A stretch of 64,000 nucleotides of DNA. It comes from Pseudomonas sp. F(2018) (lineage in GTDB: Bacteria; Pseudomonadota; Gammaproteobacteria; Pseudomonadales; Pseudomonadaceae). Positions 49,269-55,891 of the stretch are shown in pieces. The notes beneath the pieces are model-generated. The model had not been told where the DNA came from and did no database searches. It was given only the letters and a program-made list of their open reading frames with translations. The stretch covers positions 372,001 through 436,000 of the forward strand of contig NZ_SCOM01000003.1 of assembly GCF_005508865.1 (NCBI RefSeq), in the 5' to 3' direction. A program made the translations under genes and the position numbers. The first letter of the stretch is position 1. Each line of letters opens with the position of its first letter.

Positions 49269-50720
49269 ATGCAACTGAAAGACGCCCAGCTGTTCCGTCA
49301 GCAAGCCTTCATCGACGGCCAGTGGCTGAACGCCGACAGCGGCCAGACCCTCGCCGTGAACAACCCGGCGACCGGCGAGATCCTCGGCAGCGTGCCGAAG
49401 ATGGGCCGCGCCGAGACCCGCCGCGCCATCGAAGCCGCAGAGCGCGCCCTGCCGGCCTGGCGTGCGCTGACCGCCAAGGATCGCGCCAACAAGCTGCGCA
49501 AATGGTTCGACCTGATCATGGCCAACCAGGACGACCTGGGCCGCCTGATGACCCTGGAGCAGGGCAAGCCGCTGGCCGAGGCCAAGGGCGAGATCGCCTA
49601 CGCCGCCTCCTTCATCGAGTGGTTCGCCGAAGAAGCCAAGCGCATCTACGGCGACACCATCCCCGGCCACCAGCCGGACAAGCGCATCATCGTGATCAAG
49701 CAGCCGATCGGCGTGACCGCGGCCATCACCCCGTGGAACTTCCCGGCGGCGATGATCACCCGCAAGGCCGGCCCGGCCTTGGCCGCCGGCTGCACCATGG
49801 TGCTCAAGCCGGCCTCGCAGACTCCGTATTCCGCCCTGGCCCTGGCCGAACTGGCGCAGCGCGCCGGCATCCCCGCCGGTGTGTTCAGCGTGGTCACCGG
49901 TAGCGCCGGCGAAGTCGGCGGCGAGCTGACCAGCAACCCGATCGTGCGCAAGCTGACCTTCACCGGCTCCACCGAGATCGGTCGCCAGCTGATGGCCGAA
50001 TGCGCCCACGACATCAAGAAAGTGTCCCTGGAGCTGGGCGGCAACGCGCCGTTCATCGTATTCGACGACGCCGACCTGGACGCCGCCGTGGAAGGCGCGC
50101 TGATCTCCAAGTACCGCAACAACGGCCAGACCTGCGTGTGCGCCAACCGCCTGTACATCCAGGACGGCGTGTACGACGCCTTCGTCGACAAGCTGAAGGC
50201 CGCGGTGGCCAAGCTGAAGATCGGCAACGGTCTGGAAGACGGCACCACCACCGGCCCGCTGATCGACAACAAGGCCGTGGCCAAGGTCCAGGAACACATC
50301 GAGGACGCCCTCAGCAAGGGCGCCAAGCTGGTCGCCGGCGGCAAGCCGCACGCCCTGGGCGGCAGCTTCTTCGAACCGACTATTCTGATCGACGTGCCGA
50401 GCAACGCCGCCGTGGCCAAGGAAGAGACCTTCGGCCCGCTGGCGCCACTGTTCCGCTTCAAGGACGAGGCCGAAGTGATCGCCAAGGCCAACGACACCGA
50501 GTTCGGCCTGGCCTCCTACTTCTACGCCCGCGACCTGGGTCGTGTGTTCCGCGTGGCGGAAGCGCTGGAGTACGGCATGGTCGGCATCAACACCGGCCTG
50601 ATCTCCACCGAGGTGGCGCCGTTCGGCGGCGTGAAGGCTTCCGGCCTCGGCCGCGAAGGCTCCAAGTACGGCATCGAGGATTACCTCGAGATCAAATACA
50701 TGTGCCTCGGCGGCGTATAA
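49269..50720 (+). CDS. gabD: Succinate-semialdehyde dehydrogenase, NADP-type
   Basis: A 483-aa aldehyde dehydrogenase that oxidises succinate semialdehyde from GABA to succinate. Family motifs: TPWNFPAAMITRKAGPALAAGCTMVLKPASQTP, the catalytic glutamate in VSLELGGNAPFIVFDDADLD and the catalytic cysteine in NNGQTCVCANR. The length and the MQLKDAQLFRQQAFIDGQWLNAD start match GabD. A GGAG site precedes ATG 49269. gabT follows after 203 bp. Confidence 0.95.
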   Translation: MQLKDAQLFRQQAFIDGQWLNADSGQTLAVNNPATGEILGSVPKMGRAETRRAIEAAERALPAWRALTAKDRANKLRKWFDLIMANQDDLGRLMTLEQGKPLAEAKGEIAYAASFIEWFAEEAKRIYGDTIPGHQPDKRIIVIKQPIGVTAAITPWNFPAAMITRKAGPALAAGCTMVLKPASQTPYSALALAELAQRAGIPAGVFSVVTGSAGEVGGELTSNPIVRKLTFTGSTEIGRQLMAECAHDIKKVSLELGGNAPFIVFDDADLDAAVEGALISKYRNNGQTCVCANRLYIQDGVYDAFVDKLKAAVAKLKIGNGLEDGTTTGPLIDNKAVAKVQEHIEDALSKGAKLVAGGKPHALGGSFFEPTILIDVPSNAAVAKEETFGPLAPLFRFKDEAEVIAKANDTEFGLASYFYARDLGRVFRVAEALEYGMVGINTGLISTEVAPFGGVKASGLGREGSKYGIEDYLEIKYMCLGGV

Positions 50721-50923
50721 GCCGCCCGGGTAGTGAATCCGTGGGTGTCGGGTGACAGGCAGGAGTCGTGGTCACCCGGCGTCGGCGTTTCCGGTGGTGG
50801 CACCGGCTAACCCAGCCGACGGCCAGCGGGTAGGCGACAGTTCGATCATCGTTAGCTGTCACGCCCACCCAGCCCCGTCATCATCCTTGGACCGGGCCGC
50901 CATAAGCGGCTTATGAGGACAAC
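50721..50923 (+). other. Structured gabD-gabT intercistronic region
   Basis: 203 bp with no gene but much potential structure. CGGGTGAC (50749-50756) pairs with GTCACCCG (50771-50778). A second dyad, CATAAGC (50901-50907) with GCTTATG (50909-50915), ends right beside the gabT ribosome binding site AGGA. These may process the message or adjust gabT translation. Confidence 0.45.
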
Positions 50924-52201
50924 ATGAGCAAGAACGAATCCCTCCTGCAACGTCGCCAGGCCGCCGTGGCCCGTGGCGTCAGCCAGATCCACCCGATCGT
51001 CGCCGAGCGCGCCGAGAACGCCACCGTGTGGGACGTCGACGGCCGCGAGTACATCGACTTCGCCGGCGGCATCGCCGTGCTGAACACCGGCCACCTGCAC
51101 CCGAAGGTGATCGCCGCCGTGCAGGAACAGCTGACCAAGCTGACCCACACCTGCTTCCAGGTGCTGGCCTACGAGCCCTACATCGCCCTGTGCGAGCAGA
51201 TCGCCAAGCGCGTGCCGGGCAACTTCGCCAAGAAGACCCTGCTGGTCACCTCAGGCTCCGAAGCGGTGGAGAACGCGGTGAAGATCGCCCGTGCCGCCAC
51301 CGGCCGCGCCGGCGTGATCGCCTTCACCGGCGCCTACCACGGCCGCACCATGATGACCCTGAGCCTGACCGGCAAAGTGGTTCCCTACTCCGCCGGCATG
51401 GGCCTGATGCCGGGTGGCGTGTTCCGCGCCCTGGCGCCGTGCCCGCTGCACGGCATCAGCGAAGACGAGTCGATCGCCAGCATCGAGCGCATCTTCAAGA
51501 ACGACGCCCAGCCCCAGGACATCGCCGCGATCATCATCGAGCCGGTGCAGGGCGAGGGTGGCTTCTACGTCAACTCCAAGCCGTTCATGCAGCGCCTGCG
51601 CGCCCTGTGCGATGCCCACGGCATCCTGCTGATCGCCGACGAAGTGCAGACCGGCGCCGGCCGTACCGGCACCTTCTTCGCCACCGAGCAGCTGGGCATC
51701 GTCCCGGACCTGACCACCTTCGCCAAGTCGGTCGGCGGCGGCTTCCCGATCTCCGGCGTCTGCGGCAAGGCCGAGATCATGGACAGCATCGCCCCGGGCG
51801 GCCTGGGCGGCACCTACGCCGGCAGCCCGATCGCCTGCGCTGCGGCCCTGGCCGTGATGGAAGTGTTCGAGGAAGAGAAACTGCTGGAGCGTTCGCAAGC
51901 CGTGGGCGAGAAGCTCAAGGCCGGCCTCAACGCCATCGCCGCCAAGCACAAGGTCATCGGCGACGTGCGCGGCCTGGGTTCGATGATCGCCATCGAGCTG
52001 TTCGAGAACGGCGACCACAGCAAGCCGGCCGCCGAGCTGGTCGGTAAGATCGTCGCCAAGGCGCGCGACAAGGGCCTGATCCTGCTGTCCTGCGGCACCT
52101 ACTACAACGTGCTGCGCTTCCTGATGCCGGTCACCATCCCCGACGCCCAGCTGGAAAAGGGCATCGCCATCGTCGCCGAGTGCTTCGACGAGCTGGCCTA
52201 A
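50924..52201 (+). CDS. gabT: 4-aminobutyrate (and 5-aminovalerate) aminotransferase
   Basis: A 425-aa PLP-dependent class III aminotransferase, converting GABA and 2-oxoglutarate to succinate semialdehyde and glutamate. Recognised by VWDVDGREYIDFAGGIAVLNTGHLHPKV, TSGSEAVENAVKIARAATGR, IADEVQTGAGRTGTFFA and the PLP lysine in TTFAKSVGGGFPISG. The product feeds GabD. In pseudomonads the pair also serves 5-aminovalerate from lysine, which would link to the gcdHG glutarate genes in this window. Confidence 0.95.
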   Translation: MSKNESLLQRRQAAVARGVSQIHPIVAERAENATVWDVDGREYIDFAGGIAVLNTGHLHPKVIAAVQEQLTKLTHTCFQVLAYEPYIALCEQIAKRVPGNFAKKTLLVTSGSEAVENAVKIARAATGRAGVIAFTGAYHGRTMMTLSLTGKVVPYSAGMGLMPGGVFRALAPCPLHGISEDESIASIERIFKNDAQPQDIAAIIIEPVQGEGGFYVNSKPFMQRLRALCDAHGILLIADEVQTGAGRTGTFFATEQLGIVPDLTTFAKSVGGGFPISGVCGKAEIMDSIAPGGLGGTYAGSPIACAAALAVMEVFEEEKLLERSQAVGEKLKAGLNAIAAKHKVIGDVRGLGSMIAIELFENGDHSKPAAELVGKIVAKARDKGLILLSCGTYYNVLRFLMPVTIPDAQLEKGIAIVAECFDELA

Positions 52202-52312
52202 GCGTCACGGCCCTGCCTTTGCGGGCGGGGCCACATCCTGCGTGCCGCCCCTAGTGCATGGGGGCGGTCCAGATTCGCCCGCGGCTCTCACCAGGCCGGG
52301 CGACTCCCTCAT

Positions 52313-52337
52313 GACCCGCTCCGGCGGGTCTTTTTTT
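52313..52337 (+). terminator. Terminator after gabT
   Basis: GACCCGC (52313-52319) pairs with GCGGGTC (52324-52330), followed by seven T residues. Confidence 0.92.
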
Positions 52338-52403
52338 GCCCGCACGATGGGCTAGGCTGCTTGGGTAACGGTCGCCATGCGGCCATCCCAGGGAAGACTT
52401 GCC

Positions 52404-53621
52404 ATGCCCCAGTCGCAGCGGGTGCCCCGTGTGATCATCGGCGAAGCGGACCGCTGGACCGCCGACCTTATCTGCCAGTTGGTACGCAGCGCCCGCTGCG
52501 ACGCCGACATAGTCGCCCTGGGCGATGGCGCCAGCGTGCTGCAGCAATGCCGCCAGGCCTCGCCGCAACTGCTGATCGTCGACTTCGGCCTGCCCGGCAT
52601 CGGTGGCCTCGACCTGCTGCGCGAGGTGCGCCGACAGAAGGCGCAGCCGCCGCTGCCGTTCTTCCTGATCACCGAGAAGATCGACGCCAGCAGCGTGCGC
52701 GCCGCGGCCCCACTGGCACCCACCGCCTACCTGGCCAAGCCGTTCGACGCCGAGGACCTGCTGCGCCGCCTGCGCCAGGTGCTGCTGCAGCCGGGTGAGG
52801 AAGTCAGCTGCCCGCTGCCCGAGCTGGCCCCGCAGGAATCCCTCGACCAGTACCTGGACAAGGCCCGCGAAACGGCCGCCGGCGCCCCGCTGCTGAACCA
52901 GGTGCACGAGACCCTGGAGCTGCTGCATGGGCCGGCGACGCCCGACCTGGACGAACTGGAGCGGCGTTTCCACAACGATCCGCAGCTCACCGCCCAGCTG
53001 ATCGCCGCCGCCAACAGCGCTGCCGAACACCGCGGCAGCGGCTGCCAGAGCCTGGCCCAGGCGCTGCATCGCCTGGGCACCAAACACAGCCTCAACCTGG
53101 CGCTGGGCCTGGCCCTGCAGCGCGGTGCCAGCCTGGACGATCCGCTGCTGATGGCCGCCGGCCTGAAGATCTGGGCGCAATCCCAGCGCCTGGCCGAGCT
53201 GGCCCACTGGCTGGCCTCCCGCCTGGGCGCCGACGCCGAGCGCTGCTTCACCGCGGGCCTGCTGCACCGCCTGGGCGACCTGGCCCTGCTGCGTACCCTG
53301 CAGGACTGGCATGGCCGCGGCGGCGCGCTCGACGAAGCGCAGCTCGAGGCGGCGCTGCACAAGCATGCGGCGCCGTTCGGCTCGGCCCTGCGCACCCGCT
53401 GGCGCCTGCCGCTGGAACTGCGCCAGCTGATCGCCGCGGTCTACCAGTTGGGCAGTGGCGTGTATTCGCGCGAGGCGCTGGTGCTCAACCTGGCCGCCCA
53501 GGCCGCGCCGCTCGACGCCGGGCAATCCTTCGCGCCACTGGCCGAGCACAAGAGCGCGCGCATGCTGCACCTGGACGCCGCCACTCTGGAACAGTTGCCG
53601 CGGCTGACCGACGTGCGCTGA
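52404..53621 (+). CDS. Response regulator with HDOD-type output domain
   Basis: A 405-aa protein. The receiver domain (about 7-125) has the acidic pair in GEAD, phospho-acceptor Asp60 in LLIVDFGLPG and Lys112 in YLAKPF. The remainder (about 165-380) resembles an HDOD domain (LDELERRFHNDPQLTAQLIAAANSA and FTAGLLHRLGDLALLRTL); metal ligands of true HD-GYP phosphodiesterases are not evident. The ATG at 52404 is preceded by CAGGGAAGAC. No sensor kinase is adjacent. The role is unknown; similar proteins affect signalling or motility. Confidence 0.83.
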   Translation: MPQSQRVPRVIIGEADRWTADLICQLVRSARCDADIVALGDGASVLQQCRQASPQLLIVDFGLPGIGGLDLLREVRRQKAQPPLPFFLITEKIDASSVRAAAPLAPTAYLAKPFDAEDLLRRLRQVLLQPGEEVSCPLPELAPQESLDQYLDKARETAAGAPLLNQVHETLELLHGPATPDLDELERRFHNDPQLTAQLIAAANSAAEHRGSGCQSLAQALHRLGTKHSLNLALGLALQRGASLDDPLLMAAGLKIWAQSQRLAELAHWLASRLGADAERCFTAGLLHRLGDLALLRTLQDWHGRGGALDEAQLEAALHKHAAPFGSALRTRWRLPLELRQLIAAVYQLGSGVYSREALVLNLAAQAAPLDAGQSFAPLAEHKSARMLHLDAATLEQLPRLTDVR

Positions 53622-53622
53622 G

Positions 53623-54216
53623 TCAGGCCTCCAGGGCCTCGCGCACGAAGTCCAGACGATCCTGGCCGAAGAACAGCTCGTTACCGACGAACATCGCCGG
53701 CGCGCCGAATACGCCGCGCTTGATCGCCTCGTCGGTGGTGGCCTTGAGCGCGTTCTTCACGTCCTGCTCGGCGATCAGCGCCAGCAGCTGCTGCGGCTCG
53801 AAGCCACCGCCAGCCAGCACCTCGCCCAGCACGACCGGGTCGCCCAAGTTGCGCGCCTGCACCCACATGGCCTCGAAGATCAGCTTGAGGAAGGCCTCGA
53901 AGCGCTCCGGCATGCGCAGCTGCACCGCCACGGCGGCGCGCATCAGCGGCAGGGTATTGATCGGGAAATGCGGGTTGAACTGCATCGGCACCTGGTAGCG
54001 GCGGGCATAGCGCGCCAGGTCCTGGATCATGAAACGGCCCTTGGCCGGGATGGTCACCGGCGAGGCGTTGCCGGTGGCCTGGAACACGCCACCGAGCAGC
54101 ATGGGCTTGTACACCAGGGCCGCGCCCGTCTCGGCGCACAGCGCCGGCAGCTGGGTCCAGGCCAGGTAGGTGGTGGGGCTGCCGAAATCGAAGTAGAACT
54201 CGACGGTCTTGCTCAT
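53623..54216 (-). CDS. 2-hydroxychromene-2-carboxylate isomerase-like, GST-kappa/DsbA fold
   Basis: A 197-aa protein of the HCCA isomerase family. FYFDFGSPTTYLAWTQLPAL carries the Ser13 that activates glutathione. The DsbA-like C-terminus shows GVFGAPAMFVGNELFFGQDRLDFVREAL. Members isomerise ring-cleavage products or act as kappa-type GSTs. No naphthalene genes are near, so a general glutathione role is likely. It is on the same strand as the SDR gene, 160 bp apart. Confidence 0.88.
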   Translation of the reverse strand: MSKTVEFYFDFGSPTTYLAWTQLPALCAETGAALVYKPMLLGGVFQATGNASPVTIPAKGRFMIQDLARYARRYQVPMQFNPHFPINTLPLMRAAVAVQLRMPERFEAFLKLIFEAMWVQARNLGDPVVLGEVLAGGGFEPQQLLALIAEQDVKNALKATTDEAIKRGVFGAPAMFVGNELFFGQDRLDFVREALEA

Positions 54217-54376
54217 GTTCTTTTGCTCTTCTGCTTTGTTATTGGGGCACGCAACCACGACTGAGCGAGCGGCGGTCAGGCTAGGCGGCGGGCTGGGAAA
54301 AGAGCGGAGTTGGCTGTAGCCAATGAGCATCTTTTACCGGCCCGCCAACAACGCCTCACCGTCGCGCAGCCAGTCG

Positions 54377-55117
54377 TTACCATTTTTCCATCCAGGGGCG
54401 CAGATCGAGTTCGAAGGTCCAGGCATCGCGCGGCTGGCTGTGCAGGAACCAGTAGTTGTCGGCGATATGCTCGGGGTCGAGGATGCCGTCCTGGTCCTTG
54501 CGTGCGTACATGTCCGGGAAGGTGTCGCGGATAAAGGCGGTGTCGATGGCGCCGTCCACCACCACGTGGGCCACATGGATGTTCCGCGGCCCCAGTTCAC
54601 GCGCCATGCTCTGCGCCAGGGCGCGCACGCCGTGCTTGGCGCCGGCGAAGGCGGCGAAGTGCGAGGCACCGCGCAGGCCGGCGGTGGCGCCGGTGAACAG
54701 GATGGTGCCGCGCTCGCGCTTGACCATGCGCCGGGCCACCGCCTGAGCGGAGAGGAAGGCGGCGAAGCAGGCCATTTCCCAGATCTTGAAGTACTTGCGT
54801 GCGGTCTCGTCGAGGATGCTGCACGGCACGTTGGCGCCGATATTGAAGACGAACGCCTCGATCGGCCCGATCGTGCTCTCGATCTGCTCGACCAGCGCCG
54901 TCACTTCCTCCTCCTTGCGTGCATCGGAGGCGAAGCCATGGGCCTCGCCGCCCTCGGCGCGGATGCTGTCCACCAGCGGCTGCAGCTTGTCGGCACTGCG
55001 CCGGGTGACGCAGGCGATGTAGCCCTCGCGGGCGAAGCGCTTGGCGATGGCGCCACCGGTGGCGTCGCCGGCACCAATCACCAGCACCACTTTCTTGTCG
55101 TTGTTGTTGTCGCTCAT
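54377..55117 (-). CDS. Short-chain dehydrogenase-like protein with altered active site
   Basis: A 246-aa Rossmann protein with nucleotide-binding VLVIGAGDATGGAIAKRF (11-28) and FVFNIGAN (89-96). The expected catalytic Tyr-x-x-x-Lys is Phe157-x-x-x-Lys161 (FAAFAGAKHG), and the serine position is Ala144. The family fold is clear, but classical oxidoreductase chemistry is doubtful. ATG 55117 follows GAGGTG. It is divergent from a TetR gene with a strong operator in between, so it is probably induced by that regulator's ligand. Confidence 0.83.
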   Translation of the reverse strand: MSDNNNDKKVVLVIGAGDATGGAIAKRFAREGYIACVTRRSADKLQPLVDSIRAEGGEAHGFASDARKEEEVTALVEQIESTIGPIEAFVFNIGANVPCSILDETARKYFKIWEMACFAAFLSAQAVARRMVKRERGTILFTGATAGLRGASHFAAFAGAKHGVRALAQSMARELGPRNIHVAHVVVDGAIDTAFIRDTFPDMYARKDQDGILDPEHIADNYWFLHSQPRDAWTFELDLRPWMEKW

Positions 55118-55136
55118 ATCGTTCACCTCTTTGATA

Positions 55137-55161
55137 AACGCTCGTTTAGTAAACGGACGTT
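55137..55161. promoter_or_regulatory. TetR-type operator between SDR and TetR genes
   Basis: CGTTTAGTAAACG (55143-55155) is a perfect 13-nt palindrome. Outer half-sites AACG (55137-55140) and CGTT (55158-55161) repeat the symmetry about the same centre at 55149. It lies 39 bp before the tetR ATG and 19 bp before the SDR ATG, where binding would block both. Confidence 0.82.
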
Positions 55162-55200
55162 ATGCTAAGCTCCGGGCATCCGTCAAGCAGGAGTTCTGCC

Positions 55201-55752
55201 ATGCGCTATTCCGCCGAACACAAGGCCCAGACCCGCGAGAAGCTGTTGCTCAGCAGCGGCGCGCTGGCCAAGCGCGGCGGCTTCGCCGGCACCGGCGTGG
55301 ATGGCCTGATGAAGGCCATCGGCCTGACCGGCGGCGCCTTCTACGGCCACTTCTCGTCCAAGGACGAGCTGTTCGCCGCCATCGTCGAACGCGAGCTCAG
55401 CCACAGCCTGGAGCTGCTCGGCAGCGGCGTGGCCAGTCGCGACAAGCTGCAGCGCTGCCTGGCCATCTACCTGAGCATGAAGCACGTAGAGCAGCCGGAC
55501 AGCGGCTGCGCCATTCCCACCCTGGGCGCCGAGATCGCCCGTGCCGACATCGCCGTGCGCGAACTGGCCGAGCACTGGCTGGTGCGCCTGCAACAGGCCT
55601 GGGCCGAGGAGCTGCAAGACCCGCAGCTGGCCTGGGCGATCCTCGCCCAGTGCGTCGGCGCGCTGGTGGTCGCGCGCATGCTGGCCAGCCCGCAGCGCCA
55701 GGAAGAAGTGCTCGAATCGAGCAAGGCGTTGATCAACACCAGCCTGGCTTAA
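55201..55752 (+). CDS. TetR-family repressor
   Basis: A 183-aa regulator. The N-terminal helix-turn-helix (about 10-55) contains GFAGTGVDGLMKAIGLTGGAFYGHFSSKDELFAAIV, typical of the NemR/YxaF-like subgroup. The C-terminal ligand domain has a conserved cysteine in DSGCAIPTLGAEIAR, as in electrophile-responsive relatives. An AGGAG site precedes the ATG. It faces the SDR gene across a clear palindromic operator. A MITE-like repeat begins right after its stop codon. Confidence 0.9.
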   Translation: MRYSAEHKAQTREKLLLSSGALAKRGGFAGTGVDGLMKAIGLTGGAFYGHFSSKDELFAAIVERELSHSLELLGSGVASRDKLQRCLAIYLSMKHVEQPDSGCAIPTLGAEIARADIAVRELAEHWLVRLQQAWAEELQDPQLAWAILAQCVGALVVARMLASPQRQEEVLESSKALINTSLA

Positions 55753-55891
55753 GAACCTGCTTACGAACTCCTGACTGTCGGCCATACGGCGTTAAAAACC
55801 GCCTCGGAATGCTCATTTACAATTCGTAAACTGCGCTTCCTCGGCGCTTTTGCCTTGTCTGGCTCTAATTCAGAAGCTCGTAAACAGGTTC
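55753..55891. mobile_element. 139-bp MITE-like element with 17-bp terminal inverted repeats
   Basis: The left end GAACCTGCTTACGAACT (55753-55769) is the inverted partner of the right end AGCTCGTAAACAGGTTC (55875-55891), with two mismatches. TAA flanks it on both sides (55750-55752 and 55892-55894), a likely 3-bp target duplication. The interior, around GTTAAAAACCGCCTCGGAAT, holds no gene. I recall this interior from repeats common in Pseudomonas genomes. Confidence 0.78.
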
